Both the position numbers and the translations under genes were made by a program. The notes under the pieces are model-generated. The model was not told the origin of the DNA and made no database searches. It worked only from the letters and a program-made list of their open reading frames with translations. Shown in pieces: positions 5,213 to 10,680 of a stretch of DNA of 10,680 nucleotides; the stretch's first letter is position 1, and every line of letters starts with the position of its first letter. The stretch is from positions 1 to 10,680 of the forward strand of contig DMCN01000015.1 of the NCBI GenBank assembly GCA_003445795.1, in the 5' to 3' direction. Source of the DNA: Gallionellaceae bacterium. GTDB taxonomy: Bacteria > Pseudomonadota > Gammaproteobacteria > Burkholderiales > Gallionellaceae.

Positions 5213-5989
5213 GGCGGCCTCTACCTCGTAAAGATCCGGCTCATTACTTCCTTCCTGCCTTGTGATGCGCATCGAGTTAATTACCTGCTCTTTATATTTG
5301 TGCGTCTTCCTCATCCAGTTGGGCATTTGATCTTCAGTTGGATAGGTCGGATAGCGACTTGCGGGGTAAGGAGCGGGGTAATAATCAATGGTAATTTCTA
5401 AATAGCGGTCCGACGCCAACCCTGTTGTAAAACTCTCGCGCAAAGCGTCTGGGTAAAGCGCCGAATTCGAAAGATGGCGATACCACTTGCGGTTGTTAAT
5501 GATTAATTCTTCGATAGGGGTAGAACGGCCAGGAAAGTGTGTTGTTCTCTTCAGATTCTCGAATAGCTCATCCGGCTTGCTGAAGTCGCCACGATCCCGG
5601 TCATATATGCCGGGAAGGTTGCGCTGCGCAGGTGTGGCTTTAACGTACAACTTCGCGGAGATGGAAAACTGGGCATCAATACCCAACAATGGAATTCCCA
5701 GTGGGTAAAAATTCCAGCCCATTGCAAAACAACTCTTTTGATACTCACCTTTTCTTTTCAGCCAATCATCATGTTTTTCACCCTTGGAGATAACCTCCAA
5801 AGCTCGGCCAGCTTGTGTAGGTAAATCCACGGGGATTTCAAAAAATATAAGCCTGTCATCAACCCTCACGGAGTGAATTCCAGATGTTGAAATTTCCATC
5901 CCTTCAGTCTCAAAAGGAAGTAACTCTTTAGCACTTATCGAACTTACTAAACTAGCCAAGGAAATAAACACCATAAATAACCACTTCAT
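5201..5989 (-). CDS. secreted protein of unknown function
   Basis: The 262-residue product is not recognised. It has a signal peptide (MKWLFMVFISLASLVSSISA, cleavage near residue 20) and a single Cys87, so it is predicted to be a soluble periplasmic or exported protein. Notable pieces are a beta-rich start (VRVDDRLIFFEIPVDLP, 41-57), a charged middle, NNRKWYRHL (165-173) and a Tyr/Pro-rich run (YYPAPYPASRYPTYP, 203-217). There are no later transmembrane segments and no enzyme motif. The frame opens at 6079, but the ATG at 5989 is preferred: AGGAG lies 7 nt before it and the signal peptide then begins at residue 1. It is visibly more AT-rich than the housekeeping genes, which suggests acquisition. 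The general look recalls secreted immunity-type orphans, but that is only a guess. The C-terminus runs into a tandem repeat, so it may have been altered there. Confidence 0.72.
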   Translation of the reverse strand: MKWLFMVFISLASLVSSISAKELLPFETEGMEISTSGIHSVRVDDRLIFFEIPVDLPTQAGRALEVISKGEKHDDWLKRKGEYQKSCFAMGWNFYPLGIPLLGIDAQFSISAKLYVKATPAQRNLPGIYDRDRGDFSKPDELFENLKRTTHFPGRSTPIEELIINNRKWYRHLSNSALYPDALRESFTTGLASDRYLEITIDYYPAPYPASRYPTYPTEDQMPNWMRKTHKYKEQVINSMRITRQEGSNEPDLYEVEAANQQ

Positions 5990-6179
5990 TGCCACGCTCC
6001 TGGCGATACGTTGCCTTGGGTGTTCCAGCGTCAATGGGGCATCATCACGATTCGATTCGAGCAAGTGAAGAATTGTCATGGGGGAAATAGGCAGTTCACG
6101 AAAAAGAATGCCCGCAACCTACCCCGCCCTAACCACAGGGTCAATATGCCATTCGGCCTATATCTTTTCGGAAGATCGC

Positions 6180-6503
6180 TCAGGCTTCGATATCGACATG
6201 TTCATCCGCCCCACCCTCGAAAAGATTATGGTGGCGGCGATCACCCCCTGAACGCAATTCAACCAGCACCGGCAGGTGCTGCGTACGGCGGCAGGTCTTG
6301 CGACGGTCTTCGGTGGGTAGTTCACGGTGCAGTTGCGGCTCGATAGGACGCAAAGCTTCTTGATGTGCCGCGTGGGGTGTTACGTACTGGACTGGTTGTT
6401 CGCGCGGATACACTGGCCTGACAGCCTGTGTTGCGGTCAAGCCTCTTACCTGGCGGCTATCCGGGCTCGTCGGTACTGACGGGATACTGGGTACGAAGCG
6501 CAT
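6180..6503 (-). CDS. small hypothetical protein with DRR-type basic motifs
   Basis: The 107-residue protein has a Pro-rich, probably disordered N-terminal half and a basic C-terminal segment EDRRKTCRRTQHLPVLVELR (65-84), followed by SGGDRRHHN and an acidic tail ending DEHVDIEA. Small betaproteobacterial proteins with repeated DRR/RR motifs of this shape are remembered, without known function. The start is the ATG at 6503, with GGGGAG 5 nt upstream; a GTG codon directly before it is an alternative. No signal peptide or membrane segment is seen, so it is likely cytosolic. It follows rluC by 63 bp on the same strand and may be co-transcribed. The interval 5990-6179 holds no further gene that can be supported. 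Confidence 0.68.
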   Translation of the reverse strand: MRFVPSIPSVPTSPDSRQVRGLTATQAVRPVYPREQPVQYVTPHAAHQEALRPIEPQLHRELPTEDRRKTCRRTQHLPVLVELRSGGDRRHHNLFEGGADEHVDIEA

Positions 6504-6566
6504 CACAACTCCCCTGCGGCAAACTGGCCGCCTGTAAACCTGTTATCGGCCTTTATCGCCAGATAC

Positions 6567-7502
6567 TTAGGCGGCAGCGTCCAGCTTGTCGATGAACTTC
6601 TGCAATTCCGGCGGCAGCGGCGCGGTGATGCTGAGCGGCTCGCCGGTCAGCGGGTGGTTGAAAGCGATGGAGTGGGCGTGCAGGAACATGCGTTTCAAAC
6701 CGCGTTTCATCAGTTCCTTGTTGCGCGCGAAGTCGCCGTATTTGTCGTCGCCCGCGATGGGGAAGCCCAGATGCGAGGTGTGCACGCGGATCTGGTGGGT
6801 GCGACCGGTCTTGAGTTGCGCTTCCAGTAACGAGAATTCCGGCCAGCTCTTCAGCAGCGTAAATATAGTATGCGAGGCCTGCCCGTCTTCGCGCACCATC
6901 ACGCGCTTTTCGCCCTGCGGGGTGTCGAACTTGTGCAGCGGCAGCTTCACATGTTGCTTGGCGTTCCTCCATTGCCCCAGCACCAGGGTGAAATAGCGCT
7001 TGTCGCTGTTGCCCTCGCGCATGATCTCGTGCATCGCGGTCAGCGCCGAACGCTTCTTCGCCACCAGCAGCACGCCTGATGTCTCGCGGTCGAGCCGGTG
7101 TACCAGTTCGAGAAACTTGGCTTGCGGCCGGGCACTGCGCATTTGTTCGATGACGCCGAAACTCACCCCGCTGCCGCCATGCACCGCCGTTCCGGACGGT
7201 TTGTTGATGGCGATCAGGGCTTCGTCCTCATAGAGAATAGGGAATTCGGTGGCCGGAACGTACTCGGCTTCCGGTTTTTCGGCCACGCGGATGGGCGGAA
7301 TGCGCAAAATATCGCCCATTTGCAGACGGTAAGTCTGGTCGATGCGCTTTTTGTTGACCCGCACTTCTCCGCGCAAAATACGGTAAACGTGGCTCTTGGG
7401 CACGCCTTTCAGGTGTTTGAACAGGAAATTGTCGATGCGCTGACCTTCGCTTCCCTCGTCGATTTCGACCCAACTCACGGATTCTTTGCTCAAACCACTC
7501 AT
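6567..7502 (-). CDS. rluC: 23S rRNA pseudouridine(955/2504/2580) synthase RluC
   Basis: The 311-residue protein is an RluA-family pseudouridine synthase. An N-terminal S4 RNA-binding domain covers about residues 20-75 (RIDNFLFKHL, SHVYRILRGEVRVN). The catalytic domain carries HRLDRETSG at 135-143 with catalytic Asp138, INKPSG at 99-104 and the GRTHQIRVH motif at 233-241. RluC converts U955, U2504 and U2580 of 23S rRNA to pseudouridine, near the peptidyl-transferase centre. Its position divergent from rne, as in many proteobacteria, favours RluC over RluD. The ATG at 7502 has GGAG 10 nt upstream. The first codon overlaps the predicted rne promoter region on the opposite strand, so the two genes may influence one another's transcription. 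Confidence 0.95.
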   Translation of the reverse strand: MSGLSKESVSWVEIDEGSEGQRIDNFLFKHLKGVPKSHVYRILRGEVRVNKKRIDQTYRLQMGDILRIPPIRVAEKPEAEYVPATEFPILYEDEALIAINKPSGTAVHGGSGVSFGVIEQMRSARPQAKFLELVHRLDRETSGVLLVAKKRSALTAMHEIMREGNSDKRYFTLVLGQWRNAKQHVKLPLHKFDTPQGEKRVMVREDGQASHTIFTLLKSWPEFSLLEAQLKTGRTHQIRVHTSHLGFPIAGDDKYGDFARNKELMKRGLKRMFLHAHSIAFNHPLTGEPLSITAPLPPELQKFIDKLDAAA

Positions 7503-7514
7503 TTTGAATATACT
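7486..7514 (+). promoter_or_regulatory. candidate rne promoter overlapping the rluC start
   Basis: TTGCTC (7486-7491) and TATACT (7509-7514) are 17 bp apart; the -10 has five of six consensus bases and is followed by a C-rich discriminator. Transcription would start near 7521, giving an rne leader of about 335 nt, comparable with the long rne leader known in E. coli. The -10 lies just upstream of the divergent rluC ATG. Confidence 0.45.
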
Positions 7515-7541
7515 CCGCCCTCGCGTGTGCGCCTTCGTGAA

Positions 7542-7560
7542 ACGGAATACAGTTTTCCGT
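7542..7560. repeat. short inverted repeat in the rluC-rne intergenic region
   Basis: ACGGAA (7542-7547) and TTCCGT (7555-7560) are perfect 6-bp arms around a 7-nt loop. It could be a hairpin at the 5' end of the rne leader or a protein-binding site between the divergent genes. A weaker pair, CCGGT (7605-7609) and ACCGG (7620-7624), follows. Confidence 0.35.
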
Positions 7561-7633
7561 CCAACCTAAGGCAGGCAATCAAGCCGCCTACGAAGCAGCC
7601 CCGCCCGGTTATCTCACTCACCGGAGACAAGCA

Positions 7634-7750
7634 GTGATGGTAATTGATTTGCGCGCTCTAAGCACCAAGCAGATAGATTTTAGCGTGTTGCCCCTATTAG
7701 ATTCGGCAACATGCAGACACAGACAAACTAAAACGAGAAGAAGAACTTGA
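7634..7750 (+). CDS. possible short upstream ORF in the rne leader
   Basis: A GTG (7634) with an adjoining ATG (7637) opens a frame of 37-38 codons reading MVIDLRALSTKQIDFSVL and ending in an Arg/Thr-rich basic tail (TKTRRRT) before TGA at 7748-7750. GGAG at 7623-7626 is 7 nt from the GTG and 10 nt from the ATG. It ends about 106 nt before rne. Nothing is recognised in the peptide; it could be a leader peptide or a chance ORF. Confidence 0.25.
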   Translation: MMVIDLRALSTKQIDFSVLPLLDSATCRHRQTKTRRRT

Positions 7751-7801
7751 ACCACCGTCGTCATCACAACTCACTTACAGTTTGCACGACCGAAATTCTC
7801 G

Positions 7802-7848
7802 CGCGCTAACCAGCGCGTAGCTTTGTTCTGCCCGTGTAAGAGCGCGGG
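7802..7848 (+). promoter_or_regulatory. two leader hairpins immediately upstream of rne, the second covering the Shine-Dalgarno
   Basis: The first stem is CGCGCT (7802-7807) with AGCGCG (7812-7817) around an AACC loop. The second is CCCGTG (7831-7836) with CGCGGG (7843-7848) around TAAGAG, including one G-U pair. The rne Shine-Dalgarno GGGAG (7846-7850) overlaps the 3' arm of the second stem, so folding would hide it. RNase E represses its own synthesis through leader hairpins in E. coli; an analogous role here is inference. The interval 7503-7856 otherwise holds only the candidate promoter, a short inverted repeat and the possible upstream ORF. Confidence 0.45.
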
Positions 7849-7856
7849 AGAAAAAT

Positions 7857-10400
7857 ATGAAACGCATGCTATTCAATGCGACGCAGCCGGAAGAACTCCG
7901 CGTCGCCATTGTTGATGGTCAGAAACTCGTCGACCTCGACATTGAAACCGCCGGTAAAGAGCAACGCAAGAGCAACATCTACAAAGCGATCATCACCCGC
8001 ATCGAGCCCAGCCTCGAAGCCTGCTTTGTCGAATACGGCGGTACCCGCCACGGATTCCTCCCCTTTAAAGAAGTCTCCCCGCAGTATTACCAATCCGGAG
8101 CCAACAGCCGTTCTTCCATCAAGGAAGCATTGCGCGAAGGCCAGGAACTGCTGGTGCAGGTGGAAAAGGACGAGCGCGGCAACAAGGGCGCTGCACTGAC
8201 CACATATATAAGTCTGGCCGGTCGTTACATCGTGCTGATGCCGAACAACCCCAACGGCGGCGGCGTATCGCGCCGCATCGAGGGCGAAGACCGCAACGAA
8301 CTGCGCGACGTGCTGGCCCAGATAGAAGTGCCGCAGGGCATGAGCATCATCGCCCGCACCGCCGGTATCGGCCGCAACCTCGAAGAACTGCAGTGGGACC
8401 TGAACTACCTCAAGCAACTGTGGGACGCCATCGAAGGCGCCGCCGAAACCGAAAAAGCCCCTTCCCTGATCTATCTGGAAAGCAGCCTGGTGGTTCGCGC
8501 CATCCGCGACTACTTCAACCCCGAGATCGGCGAGATCCTGATCGACACCGACGACATCTTCCAGCAGGCGCAGGCCTTCATGGGCACCGTGATGCCGGAC
8601 AACGTGAACCGCATCAAGCGCTATCACGACGACGTGCCGCTGTTCTCGCGCTTCCAGATCGAACACCAGATCGAATCGGCACACGCCCGCCAGGTGAACC
8701 TGCCTTCCGGCGGCGCGATTGTCATTGACCACACCGAAGCGCTGACCGCCATCGACATCAACTCCGCGCGTTCCACCCGCGGCGGCGACATCGAGACCAC
8801 GGCCTACAACACCAACCTCGAAGCGGCTGATGAGATCGCACGCCAATTGAAGCTGCGCGACCTCGGCGGTCTGATCGTCATCGACTTCATCGACATGGAA
8901 TCGAGCAAAAACCAGCGCGACGTGGAAAACCGTCTGCGCGATGCCCTGCGCTTCGACCGCGCCCGCATCCAGACCGCGAAGATCTCGCGCTTCGGCCTGC
9001 TGGAACTGTCGCGCCAGCGTCTGGCACCGAGTCTGGAAGAAGGTAACCACACCACCTGCCCGCGCTGTAACGGCATCGGCCACATCCGCGGCACCGAGTC
9101 TTCCGCACTGAACATCCTGCGCATCATCCAGGAAGAAGCGATGAAGGACAGCAGCGCCGCCATCCACGCACAAGTGCCGGTGGACGTTGCCACTTTCCTG
9201 CTCAACGAAAAGCGTTCCGACATCTTCCGCATCGAATCGCGCTTCAAGATCAACGTGATGCTGATCCCCAACCCGCACATGGAAACGCCGCATTACAGCG
9301 TGACCCGCCTGCGTCTGGACGACATCACTTCCGACCATCTGCAGGCCAGCTACAAGCTGGTCGAAAAACCCGAAGAGTCGAAAGCAGACGCCAAGGCCGC
9401 GCAGGAAGCCAAAGCAGCCGCGGCACAACGTCCGCAGGCAGCGGTAAAAGGCATCACTCCGGCCCAGCCCGCACCCAAGCATGAAGCCAAGGAAGAGAAG
9501 AAAATCTCTCTGCTCGGCAGCCTGGTCGGCTGGCTGAAATCGCTGGGCGGCGAAAGCGAACCGGCTAAACCTGCCGCATCGGCCAAGGGCGGACGCAACA
9601 ACCAGCGTCGCGACCGCAACGAGCGCGGTGAACGCGGCGAGCGTAGTGAAGGTGGCAACAAGCAACGCCGTGAACGCGGCGAGCGCGGTGAACGTGGCGA
9701 GCGTAGCGAAGGCGGCAAGCAACGCCGTGACCGCAACGACGCCCCGCGCGCCGAGGGCAAGGAACAAAAGGATCAACAGGAGAATCGCGGCGAGCGTCAA
9801 CAGCAGCAACCGCGCCAACCACGTCCGGCCAACACCGAAAAACCCGCGCTGGAAACGCAGAAACCTGCCGTCGCCGGCGAACTGGGCGAAGAAGGCAACG
9901 GTAATCGCGAGGGCCGCAAGCGCGGTCGCCGCGGTGGTCGTCGCGAGCGTGAGCGTCGCGAACAACAGGTAGCAGCACCGGCAGGCGAGAACGTCGAGCT
10001 CCAAACGGGCGAACAGAACGCGATGCCGGCAAACAGTGAAGCCGTTGCTGCGGCACCCGCACCTGTCGCGCGCACGAAACCGAGCGAGTACATCGCCTAT
10101 CCGGATTCGATGAAGAATGCGATGCCGACCGAAGTGGTGAGCCAACCGGCACCGGCAGCAGTCGTGGCAGCTCCTGCAGTCGTTGCTCCTGTTGTCGTGG
10201 CTGCGCCGGTTGCAGCTCCCGTCGACCTCACCAGCAGCGGCCTGACCATGATCGAGACCGACCCGAACAAGGCCGCGACCGTGGCTCCCGTGGTCGAGAA
10301 CCGCTCGCAGGCACCGCGTCGCCGTCAACGGCAGCGCGAGGTCTACACCATCGAGAACAGCGAACCGCTGCAGCAGGTGGAAACACAGTCCCCGAACTAA
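7857..10400 (+). CDS. rne: ribonuclease E, essential endoribonuclease and degradosome scaffold
   Basis: The 847-residue protein cuts single-stranded AU-rich RNA, processes rRNA and tRNA precursors and initiates mRNA decay at the inner membrane. It begins MKRMLFNATQPEELRVA, the family start, with an S1 domain inserted in the RNase H-like part (about 35-125). The 5'-sensor region follows, then the DNase I-like catalytic part with Asp300 (AIDINSAR) and Asp343 (VIDFID), equal to E. coli Asp303 and Asp346. The zinc link is CPRC at 401-404. The C-terminal half is disordered: a short amphipathic stretch ISLLGSLVGWLKSLGG (550-565), probably membrane-binding, RGER-type repeats (588-630), another Arg-rich block (686-702), Ala/Pro/Val runs, and a tail with GLTMIETDP (795-803) and QQVETQ (839-844). 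GGGAG 6 nt before the ATG supports the start. It is single-gene and closed by a strong terminator. Confidence 0.96.
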   Translation: MKRMLFNATQPEELRVAIVDGQKLVDLDIETAGKEQRKSNIYKAIITRIEPSLEACFVEYGGTRHGFLPFKEVSPQYYQSGANSRSSIKEALREGQELLVQVEKDERGNKGAALTTYISLAGRYIVLMPNNPNGGGVSRRIEGEDRNELRDVLAQIEVPQGMSIIARTAGIGRNLEELQWDLNYLKQLWDAIEGAAETEKAPSLIYLESSLVVRAIRDYFNPEIGEILIDTDDIFQQAQAFMGTVMPDNVNRIKRYHDDVPLFSRFQIEHQIESAHARQVNLPSGGAIVIDHTEALTAIDINSARSTRGGDIETTAYNTNLEAADEIARQLKLRDLGGLIVIDFIDMESSKNQRDVENRLRDALRFDRARIQTAKISRFGLLELSRQRLAPSLEEGNHTTCPRCNGIGHIRGTESSALNILRIIQEEAMKDSSAAIHAQVPVDVATFLLNEKRSDIFRIESRFKINVMLIPNPHMETPHYSVTRLRLDDITSDHLQASYKLVEKPEESKADAKAAQEAKAAAAQRPQAAVKGITPAQPAPKHEAKEEKKISLLGSLVGWLKSLGGESEPAKPAASAKGGRNNQRRDRNERGERGERSEGGNKQRRERGERGERGERSEGGKQRRDRNDAPRAEGKEQKDQQENRGERQQQQPRQPRPANTEKPALETQKPAVAGELGEEGNGNREGRKRGRRGGRRERERREQQVAAPAGENVELQTGEQNAMPANSEAVAAAPAPVARTKPSEYIAYPDSMKNAMPTEVVSQPAPAAVVAAPAVVAPVVVAAPVAAPVDLTSSGLTMIETDPNKAATVAPVVENRSQAPRRRQRQREVYTIENSEPLQQVETQSPN
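9618..9746 (+). repeat. RGER-encoding imperfect repeats in rne
   Basis: Units of the form GAGCGCGGTGAACGCGGC recur and encode RNERGERGERSEGG and RRERGERGERGERSEGG. Two larger blocks of about 60 bp, each ending in CGTAG(T/C)GAAGG(T/C)GGCAA, look like a duplication inside the arginine-rich RNA-binding segment of the RNase E tail. Confidence 0.75.
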
Positions 10401-10418
10401 GCAGTTTCGGCGGATAAT

Positions 10419-10448
10419 AAAAGCGCACGGGATACCGTGCGCTTTTTT
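10419..10448 (+). terminator. intrinsic terminator of rne
   Basis: A perfect stem pairs AAAAGCGCACGG (10419-10430) with CCGTGCGCTTTT (10435-10446) around a GATA loop, and six Ts end at 10448. It begins 19 nt after the rne stop and ends 16 nt before the next ATG. A/T-rich sequence on the left side means it could also work on the opposite strand. Confidence 0.93.
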
Positions 10449-10464
10449 ATTTCGGGGAAGCCAT

Positions 10465-10680
10465 ATGCGCCACGTCCTGCTTGCACTCTGCCTTTTCGCC
10501 ATCGCGTCCGCCGCCCAGGCGCTCGGGCCTGATCCGCACCGCGACTGGCTCACTGCGGATAGTGAACATTTCCGCGTCAACTACGCCGATCCGCAGCGCG
10601 TGCAGGCCGAGCGCATCACCGACATCGCCGAACGCGTCTATGCCCAGCTGACCCGCGAACTGCAATGGGAACCCTCAGGG
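10465..10680 (+). CDS. exported protein, N-terminal part only (possible peptidase-MA-like protein)
   Basis: An ATG at 10465 opens a frame that continues to the window edge (72 codons). Residues 1-19 are a signal peptide (MRHVLLALCLFAIASAAQA). The mature start DWLTADSEHFRVNYADP, followed by an AERITDIAERVYAQLTREL helix and W-P, resembles the N-terminus of large exported proteins with a peptidase-MA-like domain, in which SEHFRVHY and AERVH pieces are common. That assignment is from memory, and the catalytic region lies outside the window. GGGGAAG upstream of the ATG is the ribosome-binding site. The rne terminator lies between, so this gene needs its own promoter or read-through. Confidence 0.78.
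   Translation, partial: MRHVLLALCLFAIASAAQALGPDPHRDWLTADSEHFRVNYADPQRVQAERITDIAERVYAQLTRELQWEPSG

Noticed and set aside
5990..6079. Longer start at 6079 for the secreted orphan
   Set aside because: It has no Shine-Dalgarno and would bury the signal peptide; AGGAG directly precedes the ATG at 5989.
6011..6346. Rightward 111-codon ORF across the DRR-motif gene
   Set aside because: It has no good ribosome-binding site and overlaps a leftward gene with a strong one; the peptide is low-complexity Arg/His/Pro.
7869..10580. A 903-codon open frame antisense to the whole of rne
   Set aside because: It exactly shadows a conserved gene, its composition is that of reversed Arg/Glu/Ala-rich codons, it starts downstream of the rne terminator without a ribosome-binding site, and it shows no domain. 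It follows from codon bias.

Overview
The window looks like chromosomal DNA of a betaproteobacterium. The best guess is a Gallionellales/Nitrosomonadales-type organism (Sideroxydans- or Gallionella-like), judged from protein style and gene neighbourhood; no search was run. Housekeeping genes are GC-rich and well conserved: tesA, a short-type sppA (S49), a Gph-like HAD phosphatase, rlmM, rluC and rne. A more AT-rich accessory stretch lies among them.

Layout. Positions 1-32 hold the first codons of a leftward gene. tesA (295-912, +) converges on, and overlaps by 14 bp, the leftward pair HAD phosphatase-sppA (2535-899), which has a 20 bp gap and a good Shine-Dalgarno for sppA. rlmM (2615-3634, +) diverges from the HAD gene across 79 bp. 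From about 3635 to 6180 is an accessory block, all genes leftward: a tiny secreted Lys-rich repeat protein, a ParE/RelE-type toxin with its ribbon-helix-helix antitoxin, and a secreted orphan protein. A family of short repeats is interleaved. Two nearly identical ~121 bp direct repeats (4083-4204 and 5064-5184) flank the toxin-antitoxin module, and degenerate copies sit at 5014-5062 and 3691-3724. A small DRR-motif protein (6503-6180) then lies just downstream of rluC (7502-6567). rne (7857-10400, +) diverges from rluC behind a ~350 bp leader and ends in a strong intrinsic terminator (10419-10448). A signal-peptide-bearing gene starts at 10465 and runs off the window.

How it fits together. 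rluC, rlmM and rne all act on RNA (23S rRNA pseudouridylation, 23S 2'-O-methylation, RNA decay and processing). In many betaproteobacteria rluC, a HAD phosphatase and sppA are close neighbours divergent from rne; here rlmM plus the repeat-rich accessory block separate rluC from HAD-sppA, which suggests insertion. The most interesting signal is the repeat family: each accessory transcription unit is followed on its 3' side by a copy of the same element, and one gene takes its stop codon from it. Second is the long rne leader, with a promoter overlapping the rluC start, two hairpins next to or covering the ribosome-binding site, and a possible 37-codon upstream ORF. No rRNA, tRNA, CRISPR array or transposase gene was seen.
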